In this document: piece by piece, positions 20,209 to 29,291 of the stretch
Numbering within the stretch: the stretch's first letter is position 1
Layout of the letters: each line of letters starts with the position of its first letter
Source of the DNA: Aeromicrobium senzhongii
GTDB lineage: Bacteria > Actinomycetota > Actinomycetes > Propionibacteriales > Nocardioidaceae
DNA: 64,000 nt
Assembly: GCF_014334735.1 (NCBI RefSeq)
Contig: NZ_CP060587.1
Span: 3,038,001 to 3,102,000 of the forward strand
Reading direction: 5' to 3'
Notes under the pieces: model-generated
What the model was told of the DNA's origin: nothing
The model's database searches: none
The model's input: the letters and a program-made list of their open reading frames with translations, nothing else
Program-made: the position numbers and the translations under genes

Positions 20209-20276
20209 CACCCGCAGAGCATAACGAGCGGCGCACAGACTGGGGTCCTCCCGGCGAGACGGGTACCGTCGCTGAT

Positions 20277-21662
20277 GTGCATGTGTTCCGCAGATTCCTC
20301 GTCGCCCTCGGCGCCGCAGTCCTGCTGGCGACCCTGCTCTCGGCCTGCGATTCCGGGAACGAGCGCGATGGCCTCGAGGTGGAGTCCACCGAATCGGTGG
20401 AGGCGGCCACACCCTCCGGGCTGATCACCGCGCGCGCTGACGACGTCGCCGCCGTGTCCCGGTTCCTGTTGGAGTCGGCCTCGGCCGTCGTGCTCGTCAC
20501 CGAGCAGGACCGGGCGGCCGCTCTCGACCGCGCGCGTGACCTCGGCGTCCCGGCGCTGCCGGACACGGACGCCGGACGGGCCGAGGCCGAGCGGCTCGGC
20601 GCGCGCGTGCTCGACGCCGACGACGAGGCACGCGACCCGGCGAAGCCGATCGAACGCTCGACGCCGGTCACGATCGCCACCGCCACCGAGCCCTCGAGGG
20701 AACTGCTCGACCTCGTCACGCTGGGCGGCGGCGAGCTGGCCCGGATCGCGCGCGACCCGCGACGCCACGGGCCGTCGGCGAAGCTGCTGCGGCGCGAGCC
20801 GGACGCTCCCCTGCTGACCCTCGGCGCCTCCCCCTACGCCGTGCGCGTCGTGCGCGCCGACGCCCAGACCGTCGGCGGCGGCTGGTTCGCGACCCGCGGC
20901 AAGCACCTCGTGGCGATGTACGGACACCCCTCCGGCCCTGCCCTCGGCGTGCTGGGCGAACAGGGCGCCGAGGAGTCGATCGCACGGGTCCGCCGCCTGG
21001 TGGACCGGTACGAGCAGGTCGATCCGGACGCCACGTTCGTCCCCGCCTTCGAGATCATCACGACCGTCGCCAGCGCCGCCAAGGGCCCGCGCGGCGACTA
21101 CTCCGCCCGCACCCGCGTGGCCGAGCTGCAACCGCTCGTCGACGCGGCCGAGCGTGCCGGCGTCGCGGTCATCCTCGACCTGCAGCCCGGGCGATCGTCG
21201 TTCCTCTCCCAGGCCCGCGAGTACGAGTCGCTGCTGCGGCGCCCGCACGTCGGCCTGGCCCTGGACCCGGAGTGGAGGCTGGGCCCGAAGGACAAGCCGC
21301 TGCAGCGGATCGGCCACGTCGGCGTCGGTGAGGTGAACCGCGTCTCGGCGTGGCTGGCGGCCCTGACCCGCAAGCACGCACTGCCGCAGAAGGTGTTCGT
21401 GCTGCACCAGTTCCAGACGCAGATGATCCGCGACCGCGAGCGGGTGCGCACCGACCACCCCGAGCTGGCGACCGTCATCCACGTCGACGGACAGGGCAGT
21501 CCCGGCGCGAAGTTCGGCACCTGGCGCACGATCCGAGCCGGTGCGCCCGAGGGTGTCGGCTGGGGCTGGAAGAACTTCGTGGACGAGGACGAGCCGATGC
21601 TGAGCGTCGCGCAGACGTGGGCGCAGGTCCGGCCCCGGCCGCAGCTGATCACCTACCAGTGA
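20277..21662 (+). CDS. Lipoprotein of unknown function with a TIM-barrel-like C-terminal half
   Basis: A roughly 461-residue lipoprotein. The signal peptide ends in LLSAC with the lipid-modified Cys. The N-terminal part contains repeated VVLVT and PVTIATATEPS segments reminiscent of periplasmic receptor folds. The C-terminal half has FVPAFEIIT, VAVILDLQPGRSSF, HVGLALDPEW and KVFVLHQFQ, an alternation of strands and helices that suggests a hydrolase-like barrel. I cannot name the family with confidence. The start is either GTG 20277 or GTG 20283; both leave a good signal peptide. Confidence 0.75.
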   Translation: MHVFRRFLVALGAAVLLATLLSACDSGNERDGLEVESTESVEAATPSGLITARADDVAAVSRFLLESASAVVLVTEQDRAAALDRARDLGVPALPDTDAGRAEAERLGARVLDADDEARDPAKPIERSTPVTIATATEPSRELLDLVTLGGGELARIARDPRRHGPSAKLLRREPDAPLLTLGASPYAVRVVRADAQTVGGGWFATRGKHLVAMYGHPSGPALGVLGEQGAEESIARVRRLVDRYEQVDPDATFVPAFEIITTVASAAKGPRGDYSARTRVAELQPLVDAAERAGVAVILDLQPGRSSFLSQAREYESLLRRPHVGLALDPEWRLGPKDKPLQRIGHVGVGEVNRVSAWLAALTRKHALPQKVFVLHQFQTQMIRDRERVRTDHPELATVIHVDGQGSPGAKFGTWRTIRAGAPEGVGWGWKNFVDEDEPMLSVAQTWAQVRPRPQLITYQ

Positions 21663-21671
21663 GGATGCCGC

Positions 21672-22805
21672 TCAGGCCAGCGTCGCCGTGATCCGCTCGA
21701 GGATCCGCTCGAGCCGCTCGGGGCTCGTGCCGAAGTTCAGCCGCGCGAACGTGCCGGACTCCAGATCGGTGTGCGCCGTGAACTCGGGGCCGGGCGCGAG
21801 CCTCACCCCGCCGCGCTCCAGCAGCAGGCCGGCGGGATCGGCGGCGATCGGCGTGCCGGCGAAGTCCAGCCACGCGAGATAGGTGGCCTCGGCCGGCTGC
21901 ACGTCCACGCCGACCTGGGCGGCCCAGTCGGTGATGGTGAACCGATTGCGCCGCAGCACGCCGAGCAGCTCCGTCAGCCAGGCGTCGCCCTCGGTCCAGG
22001 CGGCCACGGCGGCGGCCCGCGAGAGCGTGCTGACCCCGCCGAGGTAGGCGAACGGCAGTGCCGCGAGCGGCTCGCGCACCCGGGCCGCGCCCAGGTGCGC
22101 CACCGCGCAGTGCAGTCCGGCGAGGTTGAACGCCTTGGAGGCCGAGGTCACGGTGACCGTGCGGTCCTCGACGTCACGTCCCAGCGAGGCGAACGGCACG
22201 TGACGGCGGCCGTCCAGGGCGAGGTCGGCGTGGATCTCGTCGGCCAGGACGACCAGGTCCAGCGCGGTCGCGGCATCGGCGATCGGCCGCAGCTCGTCCT
22301 CGCTGAGCATCCGGCCGAGCGGGTTGTGCGGATTGACGACCACGACGAGCGAGACCTGCTCGCGCCGCCACTGCTCGACGAGCTCGTCGCTCGTGGCACC
22401 GAACGGCAGGGGCACCACCCGGCGTCCGGACTCGGCGATCGAGTTCAGGAAGACCGGGTAGCTGGGGACGTGCAGGGCGATCCCCTCCCCGGCCTGCGTG
22501 AGCAGGTCCAGCATCACCTGGAACGCCTGGATGACGTCGGTGAAGAGCCGCCCGCGACCGGGAGCGGGCGTCCAGTCGAAGCGGTCGGCCATGCGTCGCT
22601 CGAACGCGCCGACGAGCGGGTCGGGCGCGTCGAAGTCCGGGTACCCGACGTCGCCGCGCGCGAGGCGGTCGTGGACCGCACGGGTCACGACCTCGGGAAC
22701 CTCGACATCCATGTCGGCGACCCACGCCGGGATCACGCCCGGTGGCGTCGTCGTCCACTTCATGTTGTCGCGGTCGCGCAGGGCGTCGTCGGTGAGGTCG
22801 AACAC
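21672..22805 (-). CDS. MalY/PatB-type PLP-dependent C-S lyase/aminotransferase
   Basis: A 377-residue fold-type I PLP enzyme. Diagnostic parts are the opening DRDNMKWTTTPPGVIPAWVADMDVEVP, VVNPHNPLGRML and LADEIHADL, with PLP lysine in TSASKAFNLAGLHCA. The family breaks cystathionine or Cys-S-conjugates by beta-elimination. The first residues fit best with GTG 22805, although its GGAGG lies only one base away; TTG or GTG codons slightly upstream are alternatives. The next gene on this strand, a TspO-like protein, starts 5' of it. Confidence 0.88.
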   Translation of the reverse strand: MFDLTDDALRDRDNMKWTTTPPGVIPAWVADMDVEVPEVVTRAVHDRLARGDVGYPDFDAPDPLVGAFERRMADRFDWTPAPGRGRLFTDVIQAFQVMLDLLTQAGEGIALHVPSYPVFLNSIAESGRRVVPLPFGATSDELVEQWRREQVSLVVVVNPHNPLGRMLSEDELRPIADAATALDLVVLADEIHADLALDGRRHVPFASLGRDVEDRTVTVTSASKAFNLAGLHCAVAHLGAARVREPLAALPFAYLGGVSTLSRAAAVAAWTEGDAWLTELLGVLRRNRFTITDWAAQVGVDVQPAEATYLAWLDFAGTPIAADPAGLLLERGGVRLAPGPEFTAHTDLESGTFARLNFGTSPERLERILERITATLA

Positions 22806-22852
22806 GCCTCCAGTCTCCAACACCACGCGCCTCGGCGCGGGCGCTCGGGCCC

Positions 22853-23605
22853 TCAGTCGGTGACCACGCGACGCCACTGCCACGCGGTCTGCGCGAGCAG
22901 CAGCACGATCGCCGCGATCGCCACACCCAGGGCCCACGTCGACTCGCCGGCCACGGCCGCGATGACGCCGATCTGCGCCCAGATCGTCGCGGCGGCGTAG
23001 CCCGGGCTGCGCGGCATCAGGACGTTGACGCCGAGGGCGAAGATCGCCGCGCCGGCCAGCACCGCGATCTGCCAGCTCTCGCGCTCGGGCGAGACGAGGT
23101 CCAGCTCGACGACCCCGGTGGCGAAGTTGAGGAAGACCGCCACGGTGACCCAGCCGGCGTAGATGCCGCTGGTGGCCCGCGCGAGATGGCCGATCCAGGC
23201 CGGGTCGCTGGGTCGTGCCTGGGCGGCGATGCGAGCGGCGTCGATGGCGAAACCGGTCATCACCACGAGCACCAGGAACGTCGCCCAGCTGATGCCGGCG
23301 GCGGACACGGCGATCCACACCGCAGCGCCGACGTAGAGCGCGACGAGGTCGACCACGAACCGGATGCTGCCGGTCCCGTCGCCGCGCCACACGGTGACCG
23401 CGGCGTGCACGATCGCCAGCAGGTAGATCAGGCTCCAGATCGAGAAGGCCCAGCCGGCGGGCGTGATCAGCAGGTCCTCGCTGCCGTCGGAGGGTTGGGA
23501 GACGTCGGACAGGCTCTGCACGATCGGCGCCGCGGCCTGCAGGACGGCGGCGGCGAGCAGGACCCAGCCGAGTCGGCGGTCGGTGCGCACGTCGGTGGGG
23601 CTCAT
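22853..23605 (-). CDS. TspO/tryptophan-rich sensory-like membrane protein
   Basis: A 250-residue membrane protein with about seven hydrophobic helices. The segment ITPAGWAFSIWSLIYLLAIVHA matches the TPxGWxFSIWxxIYLL signature of the tryptophan-rich/TspO-related superfamily, and a second W-rich region lies near the C-terminus (AQTAWQWRRV). Related proteins bind tetrapyrroles or are of unknown role; it is longer than true TspO (about 160 residues). ATG 23605 precedes the first helix after a short basic stretch. Confidence 0.7.
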   Translation of the reverse strand: MSPTDVRTDRRLGWVLLAAAVLQAAAPIVQSLSDVSQPSDGSEDLLITPAGWAFSIWSLIYLLAIVHAAVTVWRGDGTGSIRFVVDLVALYVGAAVWIAVSAAGISWATFLVLVVMTGFAIDAARIAAQARPSDPAWIGHLARATSGIYAGWVTVAVFLNFATGVVELDLVSPERESWQIAVLAGAAIFALGVNVLMPRSPGYAAATIWAQIGVIAAVAGESTWALGVAIAAIVLLLAQTAWQWRRVVTD

Positions 23606-23658
23606 GCCCTCCACGCTAGGTGGGGCCAGTGGCCCCCGCATGGCGCCGCCGGTCGGGC

Positions 23659-24231
23659 TCAGCCGGTCGGGAACCGGACGTCGGCGACCTCGCGTGGCCC
23701 GAAGGCGCTCTCGAAGTCCCGCTCGTTCGCCGCCCAGACGTCGGTCCAGACGCGGTCGTGGTCGTGACCGGCGCGCCGGTCACGCAACATGCCACGCTGC
23801 ACCGCGGTGTCGAGGTCGACCTCGCACCAGACCGTGAGGTCCAGCAGCGGCAGGGTCTCGGGATGGAACAGGCCGATCAGGTCGACGACCAGGACGTCGG
23901 CCCGCGGAACGGGCTCCGGATCACGGAAGCGGCCCAGGTCCCAGTCGAAGCGACGGAACTCGCCGGGTACCCCCTCGCGGAACGGCCGCAGCACCTCGGT
24001 CGCGAGACGGTCGCGCTCCACGCCGTCCCAGTCCGCGGATCGCTCGTGGACGCGCACGGGGTCGAGGAAGTCGTCGCCCCGCATCCGCACGGCGTCCGGG
24101 AGCGCCTCGACGAGCTCTCGGGCCAGCGTCGACTTTCCCGAGCCGCCGTACCCGGAGATGCCGACCACGATCGGGCGGCCGGCGGCCGCGCGACGGGCGG
24201 TCACGAGGCCGGCGAGCTCCTGGAGATCCAT
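23659..24231 (-). CDS. Uridine-kinase-like P-loop protein
   Basis: A 190-residue P-loop kinase with Walker A GISGYGGSGKST at about residues 24-35 and a lid-like DFLDPVRVHERSADWDGVERDRL segment, the arrangement of uridine/phosphoribulokinase-like proteins. VLVVDLIGLFHPE marks the next core strand. The phosphate acceptor cannot be determined; many such actinobacterial proteins are annotated only as uridine kinase family. It is divergent from the SRPBCC gene. Confidence 0.75.
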   Translation of the reverse strand: MDLQELAGLVTARRAAAGRPIVVGISGYGGSGKSTLARELVEALPDAVRMRGDDFLDPVRVHERSADWDGVERDRLATEVLRPFREGVPGEFRRFDWDLGRFRDPEPVPRADVLVVDLIGLFHPETLPLLDLTVWCEVDLDTAVQRGMLRDRRAGHDHDRVWTDVWAANERDFESAFGPREVADVRFPTG

Positions 24232-24270
24232 CGCTGGTCATCGTAGGCGCCTGCGGCCTACCGTCAGGGC

Positions 24271-24744
24271 ATGACCGACGACGTGGTGCTCCGCTACGAC
24301 CGCACCTATCCCCTGACCGTGGACGACGCCTTCGACCGGCTCCTGGCGCTGGAGCTGCCGGCATTGTTCTCCCGGCGCTATGCCGCGATCCCGCCGATCA
24401 GCGCGGTTCTCGACCAGGCCGGGCCGTGGGCCACACCGGGCCAGACCCGGACGATCCGGCTGGCCGACGGTGGAACCATGCGCGAGGAGCTGACCGCGGT
24501 CGAGCGCCCGGACCGATTCACCTACCGGATCTCGGGGATCACGGGCCCGATGAAGCCGCTGGTCTCCTCGCTCGACGGCGCCTGGAGCTTCGAGCCGGCC
24601 GGCACCGGCGTCCGCATCGCCTGGACCTGGACGGTGCGTCCGGCCGGGCGCCCGGGCACGCTGGCGATGCCGGTCTTCTCCCGGATGTGGCGCGGGTACG
24701 CCCGCCAGGCCTTCGAGAACATCGACCGCCTGCTGGTCCGGTGA
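24271..24744 (+). CDS. SRPBCC-fold protein
   Basis: A 157-residue protein with a START/Bet v1-like pattern: an N-terminal strand LRYDRTYPLTVDDAFDRLL, central strands TRTIRLADGGTMREELTAVERPDRFTYRI, WSFEPAGTGVRIAWTWTV, and a final long amphipathic helix. The fold binds hydrophobic ligands. Nothing marks it as an enzyme. It ends about 50 bases before a strong hairpin. Confidence 0.78.
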   Translation: MTDDVVLRYDRTYPLTVDDAFDRLLALELPALFSRRYAAIPPISAVLDQAGPWATPGQTRTIRLADGGTMREELTAVERPDRFTYRISGITGPMKPLVSSLDGAWSFEPAGTGVRIAWTWTVRPAGRPGTLAMPVFSRMWRGYARQAFENIDRLLVR

Positions 24745-24797
24745 GCCGCGTCCATCGCCGTCCGTGCGGGTCGTGGACCTACGGCCGTCCAAAGGAG

Positions 24798-24829
24798 ACG
24801 GCCGGGACGCGATAACGCGTCCCGGCCGT
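24798..24829. terminator. 14-bp perfect hairpin
   Basis: ACGGCCGGGACGCG, loop ATAA, exact complement. It lies 53 bases after the SRPBCC stop and about 150 bases past the stop of the convergent response-regulator gene, so it could end transcription from both sides. A smaller hairpin (GCGACGGT-CC-ACCGTCGC, 24861-24878) follows. Confidence 0.65.
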
Positions 24830-24977
24830 CGACTCCCCCCGAGATCCAGCGGCCCGATCGGCGACGGTCCACCGTCGCCTTCGCGCCCGAGTCGGCCGGA
24901 CCGCTGGTGCACCCCGCAAGGTGCCACGCCACTTTCGCACAGGTCCCGTCTCGGCCAACACCCCCGGAAACGGGGGG

Positions 24978-25634
24978 TCACGCCTCGTCGAGGACATCGC
25001 CGGGCGCCAGCCCGACAGCCCGCTCGATGTCGCCCGGGCTGGTGTGCCGCAGGTACTCGCGCAGCTTGGCGCAGGCCGCCCGGTAGTGCTCGCGCGCCGT
25101 GTCCTCGGTGATGTAGAGCTCGCCGGCGATGTCGGCCCAGTGCCGTCCGCGGGCGCGGCGCGAGATGACCTGGCGCTGGCGCGGGCTCAGCTCGAGGGGG
25201 ACACCGCGGCGGTCCAACAGCTCGGTCAGCCCGACGAGGGACTGGGTCACGACGACGTTCCCGGCCCGGACGTCCTCGATCGCGCGGACGGTGACGGCCG
25301 GCTGGTCGGACTTGTGCACGACGCCGTGGGCGCCGGCACGCAGGCACAGCGCGAGGACGATCGCGCGTCGCTCGTCGGTGTAGAGGCACACCGGCAGGCC
25401 CCGGGCGCGCACGGCACGGATCGCCGCGCGACCCTGCTTCGTCCCGGCGCCCGCGCCCTGCGGGCCGCGCAGCAACAGGTCGAGCACGACGACGTCGCAC
25501 TCGACGGGTGCCGCCTCGAACTGCTCGACGCTGGCGTACGTGGCGACGACCTCGACCTCGGGATGGACGGTCGCGAAGCCGCCACGGATGACGGTGCTGT
25601 CGTCGATCACGACGACGCGGGGGCGATCGGTCAC
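24978..25634 (-). CDS. LuxR-type response regulator
   Basis: A 218-residue two-component regulator. The receiver has the acidic pocket VIDDS and phospho-acceptor Asp in VVVLDLLLRG (about residue 54), and the Lys in VVHKSD. The C-terminal LuxR helix-turn-helix is LSPRQRQVISRRARGRHWADIAGELYI, somewhat diverged at the usual EREVL and ANKEIA positions. GTG 25634 overlaps the kinase stop (GTGA), so the pair is cotranslated. Targets are unknown. Confidence 0.87.
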   Translation of the reverse strand: MTDRPRVVVIDDSTVIRGGFATVHPEVEVVATYASVEQFEAAPVECDVVVLDLLLRGPQGAGAGTKQGRAAIRAVRARGLPVCLYTDERRAIVLALCLRAGAHGVVHKSDQPAVTVRAIEDVRAGNVVVTQSLVGLTELLDRRGVPLELSPRQRQVISRRARGRHWADIAGELYITEDTAREHYRAACAKLREYLRHTSPGDIERAVGLAPGDVLDEA

Positions 25635-26818
25635 GGCTCCTCCTGCCGGTGGACGGGTCCGACGAGCGTCACGGACGTGCCGCGGCCCGGCGCGGACCGC
25701 ACCTGCGCGTCGACGCCCACCTCGCGCAGCGCGTGGCCGACCTGGGTGTTCAGCCCGAAGCCCATCGGCTGATTGGCCTGGTCGAAGCCGACGCCGTCGT
25801 CGGACACCACGATCTCCCACCCGTCGTCGTCACAGTCCGCGTGGACCACGACCTGGTGGGCGCGCGCGTGCAGTCGCACGTTGTGCAGAATCGTCGCGAC
25901 GGCGCGGCTCATGGCGTGCCAGACCGGTTCGCTCAGCTGTGCGTGACCTCCGAGGTCGACGGCGAGTTCGAGCGGCAGGTCGTCGAACCCCTCCAGCGCC
26001 ACCGCCAGCATCGTGGCGATGGTGCGAGCGCCCTCCGCGTGCTCGGGCGACGGCTCGGCGGCGAGGTAGTTGCGCAGGCGGTTCGCCTCACGGTGCGCCT
26101 GCCGCCGGAGGCCGGGCAGCACCTCGGCCGGGGTGTCCTCGTCGGACAGCAGGTGCAGAATGCTCGAGGCGTCGTGCACCGTCATCTGGTAGCGCTCGAG
26201 CTCGAGGGTGCGCGTGGCCGCGACGGCATCCTCGCGCGACTGGTCAGCGTCGGCGGCGAGGGCGCGCAGGTAGTGGACCGTGAGCGCCACGACGAGCGCG
26301 TAGCCCGGGATCGTCAGCGCGTTGTTGAGGTTCGTCTCCCACGACGCCGAGTCGACCGTGACCATCCAGGCGAGGTACCAGGCGCCGAGGCCGAAGCCGT
26401 GGGCCACGGCGAGGGCGGGCCGCAGCCAGGTCGAGGCCAGTGCGCCCACATTGATCGCGAAGCCCGACGCCCAGGACTCCCACGTGCCGACCACGTGGCT
26501 GGACGGCAGCAGCAGGACCATCGCCGGGACGGACACCCACGCCAGCACGATGTCGGGCCCGTGCCACCAGCCGGGGCGCACCGAGCCGGTCAGCAGGCAC
26601 TGCACGATCAGCAGGACCGAGGCGGCCGAGACGAGCAGGCCGAGGGCGACATAGGCCTGCGTGTGCTCGGCCAGTTGCGCGCCGGCCGTGATGCTCAGCA
26701 GGATCTGGAGCAGCACGACCGCACGCATCGCCGGGACGACCAGCGCGATGCCGCGCTCGGCCCGCCGCCCCGAGGCGCCCATCGGCGCCTCATCCGTCAC
26801 GGTGGTCATGCCGGTCAT
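25631..26818 (-). CDS. Sensor histidine kinase of the NarL/LuxR-partner type
   Basis: A 395-residue membrane kinase. About six helices occupy residues 30-200, then a dimerisation segment with phospho-acceptor His in RYQMTVHDASSILHLL. The ATPase part has the N-box ILHNVRLHARA and G-box DDGVGFDQ with a short GLNTQVGHALRE lid, typical of HPK7-like kinases. The start may be ATG 26818 or ATG 26809. It is paired with the adjacent regulator. The signal sensed is unknown. Confidence 0.85.
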   Translation of the reverse strand: MTGMTTVTDEAPMGASGRRAERGIALVVPAMRAVVLLQILLSITAGAQLAEHTQAYVALGLLVSAASVLLIVQCLLTGSVRPGWWHGPDIVLAWVSVPAMVLLLPSSHVVGTWESWASGFAINVGALASTWLRPALAVAHGFGLGAWYLAWMVTVDSASWETNLNNALTIPGYALVVALTVHYLRALAADADQSREDAVAATRTLELERYQMTVHDASSILHLLSDEDTPAEVLPGLRRQAHREANRLRNYLAAEPSPEHAEGARTIATMLAVALEGFDDLPLELAVDLGGHAQLSEPVWHAMSRAVATILHNVRLHARAHQVVVHADCDDDGWEIVVSDDGVGFDQANQPMGFGLNTQVGHALREVGVDAQVRSAPGRGTSVTLVGPVHRQEEP

Positions 26819-26846
26819 CGTTCCAGATCGCCGTTACCCTGAGCCG

Positions 26847-27689
26847 GTGCAGCTGAAGTCCCTCCACCGCCACCCGTTGAAGTCCGGCCGGATCGAGGAC
26901 CTCGACGCCGCGACCGTCGACCCGTGGGGACTGGCCGGAGACCGGCGCTGGATGGTCGTCGACGCCGAGGGCACCTTCCTCACCGCCCGCGAGGAGCGCC
27001 GGCTCCTGGCCATCGACGCCCGGCTGACCGAGGCGGGGATCCGGCTCAGCGTCCCCGGCCGCCCGGCGATCGACGTGCCCGACCCCGACCCGGCGCATCA
27101 GGTCCCGGTGCGGATCTGGAGCTCGCTCATCACGGCCGCCGAGGCCACCACGGCCGCCGCCTGGCTGACCGAGACGCTGGGCCGCGAGGTGCGCCTCGTG
27201 CACCTGGACGACCCGACGCGACGGGCCGTCAACCCCGCGCGCTCCGAGCCCGAGGACCGGGTCAGCCTGGCTGACGGGTACCCGCTGCTGGTCACGACGC
27301 AGACGTCCCTCGCGGCGCTCAACCGCGCGATCGAGACCGGCGGCGGCGACCCCGTGCCGATGAGCCGGTTCCGTCCCAACCTCGTGATCGACGGCGAGGC
27401 CGCCTGGACCGAGGACGACTGGCGGCGCATCCGCGTCGGCGACGCCACGTTCCGCGCCGTCAAGGGCTGCGCGCGCTGTGTCATCACCACCCTCGAGCCG
27501 CAGGACTCCGGCGAGGTCGCGCGCGGCAAGGAGCCGATCCGCACGCTGGCCCGCATCCGGCGGTTCTCCGGTGCCGTGTGGTTCGGCGTCAACCTGATCC
27601 CCGACGTCGCCGGCGTCACGGTCCGCATCGGCGACGAGGTCGAGGTGCTCGAGGCGGCCGAGCCCGGCGGCGGGCCCCTCGGCGCGTAG
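26847..27689 (+). CDS. MOSC-domain protein (YcbX/mARC-like)
   Basis: A 280-residue protein with an N-terminal MOSC beta barrel (VQLKSLHRHPLKSGRIEDL, GDRRWMVVDAEGTFLTAREE) and C-terminal MOSC core (RFRPNLVID, FRAVKGCARCVITT, where the Cys is the likely molybdenum ligand). Homologues bind molybdenum cofactor and reduce N-hydroxylated compounds. There is no ferredoxin domain fused at the C-terminus, unlike E. coli YcbX. GTG 26847 begins the conserved domain. It is divergent from the histidine kinase. Confidence 0.87.
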   Translation: MQLKSLHRHPLKSGRIEDLDAATVDPWGLAGDRRWMVVDAEGTFLTAREERRLLAIDARLTEAGIRLSVPGRPAIDVPDPDPAHQVPVRIWSSLITAAEATTAAAWLTETLGREVRLVHLDDPTRRAVNPARSEPEDRVSLADGYPLLVTTQTSLAALNRAIETGGGDPVPMSRFRPNLVIDGEAAWTEDDWRRIRVGDATFRAVKGCARCVITTLEPQDSGEVARGKEPIRTLARIRRFSGAVWFGVNLIPDVAGVTVRIGDEVEVLEAAEPGGGPLGA

Positions 27690-27698
27690 CCGTTCGGG

Positions 27699-28385
27699 TC
27701 AGTCCCGCCCGAGCAGGTGGTCGACCCAGCGCGGCACGACGTCGGTCGCGGGACCGGCGAAGGTCGTGTGGAAGCCTCCGCCCGAGGGGGCCAGGTTGAG
27801 CTCGAAGGTGTGCGCGCCGGAGGCGTGAGCGTAGTCGACGAAGCCCGCGGCCGGGTAGACCACGCCCGAGGTGCCGATCGCGGCGAAGACCTCGACCTCG
27901 GTCAGTGCATCGTGGATCTCGTCCATGGCGTGCGGCATCTCGCCGAACCACACGATGTCGGGCCGCAGCGCGGCGGTCTCGCACTCGGGGCACTCGGGCT
28001 CGAGCTCGAGCGGGCCGTCGTACTCGAACCGGTGCTCGCACTCCTCGCAGCGGACGTGGCGCAGGCTGCCGTGCATGTGCAGCAGCCGGCGCGAGCCGGC
28101 GCGCTCGTGCAGGTCGTCGACGTTCTGCGTGACCAGCAGCAGGTCGTCGCCGAACTCCTTCTCCAGTTCGACCAGGGCGTGGTGGGCGGCGTTCGGGTGC
28201 ACGCGCTCGAGCGCGGCGCGGCGCTCATCGTAGAACCGCTGGACGAGCGCCCGGTCGTAGCCGAACGCCTCGGGCGTGGCCACGTCCTCGGGCCGGTGGC
28301 CCTCCCAGAGCCCGTCGGCGTCGCGGAACGTGGCCAACCCGCTCTCGGCCGAGATCCCGGCACCGGTCAGGACGACGATCTTCAC
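27699..28385 (-). CDS. cobB: NAD-dependent protein deacylase, class III sirtuin
   Basis: A 228-residue Sir2 enzyme. NAD-binding GAGISAESGLATFR, TQNVDDLHERAG, catalytic His in HMHGSL, and zinc ligands CEEC and CPEC are all present. FYDERR supplies the Tyr-x-x-Arg pair that recognises succinyl or malonyl lysine in SIRT5 and E. coli CobB, so desuccinylation is likely. It is a second, different class from the sirtuin at 6.7 kb. GTG 28385 overlaps the stop of the upstream phosphatase gene. Confidence 0.92.
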   Translation of the reverse strand: MKIVVLTGAGISAESGLATFRDADGLWEGHRPEDVATPEAFGYDRALVQRFYDERRAALERVHPNAAHHALVELEKEFGDDLLLVTQNVDDLHERAGSRRLLHMHGSLRHVRCEECEHRFEYDGPLELEPECPECETAALRPDIVWFGEMPHAMDEIHDALTEVEVFAAIGTSGVVYPAAGFVDYAHASGAHTFELNLAPSGGGFHTTFAGPATDVVPRWVDHLLGRD

Positions 28386-29161
28386 GAGGCCTCTCCCCGC
28401 AGCGCGTCGACGATCTGGCCGACCCCGGTCGGTGCGCCCGCGACCGACCACAGCAGGCCGTCGACCTCGATGCGCTCGGTGACGCCGCCGGCCCCCAGGA
28501 CCAGCGCGATTCCGGGCAGCCAGTCCCAGTCGGGCGTGCTGTGCTGGAACCAGCAGCCGAGTCGGCCCGTGGCCACGCCGACGAGGTCCATCGAGCCCGA
28601 TCCGAGCATCCGGATGGTCGCCGGCAGCGCCGCGGCGCGGCGCCAGGCGGCGAAGCCGGGGTGGTCGACGATGAAGGCCGGGTGGGCGTAGGTGGCGACG
28701 GCCAGCTGGGACACCGGGGCGTCCTCGATGGGCGTGACCGGCTCGCCGTTGATGGTCGTGGGCACGCCGGGTCCACCGACCACGACCGTCCCGGTCGCGT
28801 GGTGGGCGACGGCGCCCAGCAGCGGCCGGTCACCGTCGGCCAGGGCGATCGCCGAGCACCAGTAGTCGAAGCCCGAGGCGAAGTTGTACGTGCCGTCGAC
28901 CGGGTCGATGACCCAGCGGCGGCCGGAGGTGCCCTCACGGGCGGTGCCCTCCTCGCCGAGCAGCCCGTCCTCGGGACGCTCGCGGTCGAGACGCTCGACG
29001 ATGCGCGCCTCGGCCGCGTAGTCGGCGGCGGTCACGATGTCGGAGACGCTGGTCTTGGAGCGGGTCTGCAGGTCGTCCTCGGCCCGGATCCGGGCGGCGA
29101 GGGCGGCCGCCTCGACGACCAGCTCGGTCGCCAGCTTGACGTCGTCCGGGGTCACGTTCAT
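28382..29161 (-). CDS. Inositol monophosphatase family protein
   Basis: A 259-residue phosphatase with the metal-binding motifs GEEG (about residues 69-72), DPVDGTYNF (about 86-94) and a late WDWLPG segment where WD binds the third metal. The reaction is hydrolysis of inositol-1-phosphate or a related sugar phosphate such as histidinol phosphate; the family cannot be split further by eye. It is divergent from the thiamine operon and overlaps the sirtuin gene downstream by 4 bases. Confidence 0.88.
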   Translation of the reverse strand: MNVTPDDVKLATELVVEAAALAARIRAEDDLQTRSKTSVSDIVTAADYAAEARIVERLDRERPEDGLLGEEGTAREGTSGRRWVIDPVDGTYNFASGFDYWCSAIALADGDRPLLGAVAHHATGTVVVGGPGVPTTINGEPVTPIEDAPVSQLAVATYAHPAFIVDHPGFAAWRRAAALPATIRMLGSGSMDLVGVATGRLGCWFQHSTPDWDWLPGIALVLGAGGVTERIEVDGLLWSVAGAPTGVGQIVDALRGEAS

Positions 29162-29206
29162 GTCTCAACCGTAAGAGGCGAACCCTGTGAACGGATCTAC
29201 AGTGGT

Positions 29207-29290
29207 GGACAGACACGGGGTGCCCGTACCGAGCGGGCTGAGATCAGACCCGTCGAACCTGCTCGAGTTCGCACTCGCGAAGGGATGTCC
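29207..29290 (+). promoter_or_regulatory. TPP riboswitch (thi box)
   Basis: The conserved thi-box segments are all present: ACGGGGTGCCC, CTGAGATCAGACCCG, GAACCTG and the terminal GCGAAGGGATG. The closing helix P1 pairs GGACA (29207-29211) with TGTCC (29286-29290). P1 therefore ends one base before the thiM ATG and covers the AAGGGA ribosome-binding site, so binding of thiamine pyrophosphate should shut off translation directly rather than by a separate terminator. Confidence 0.95.
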
Positions 29291-29291
29291 C

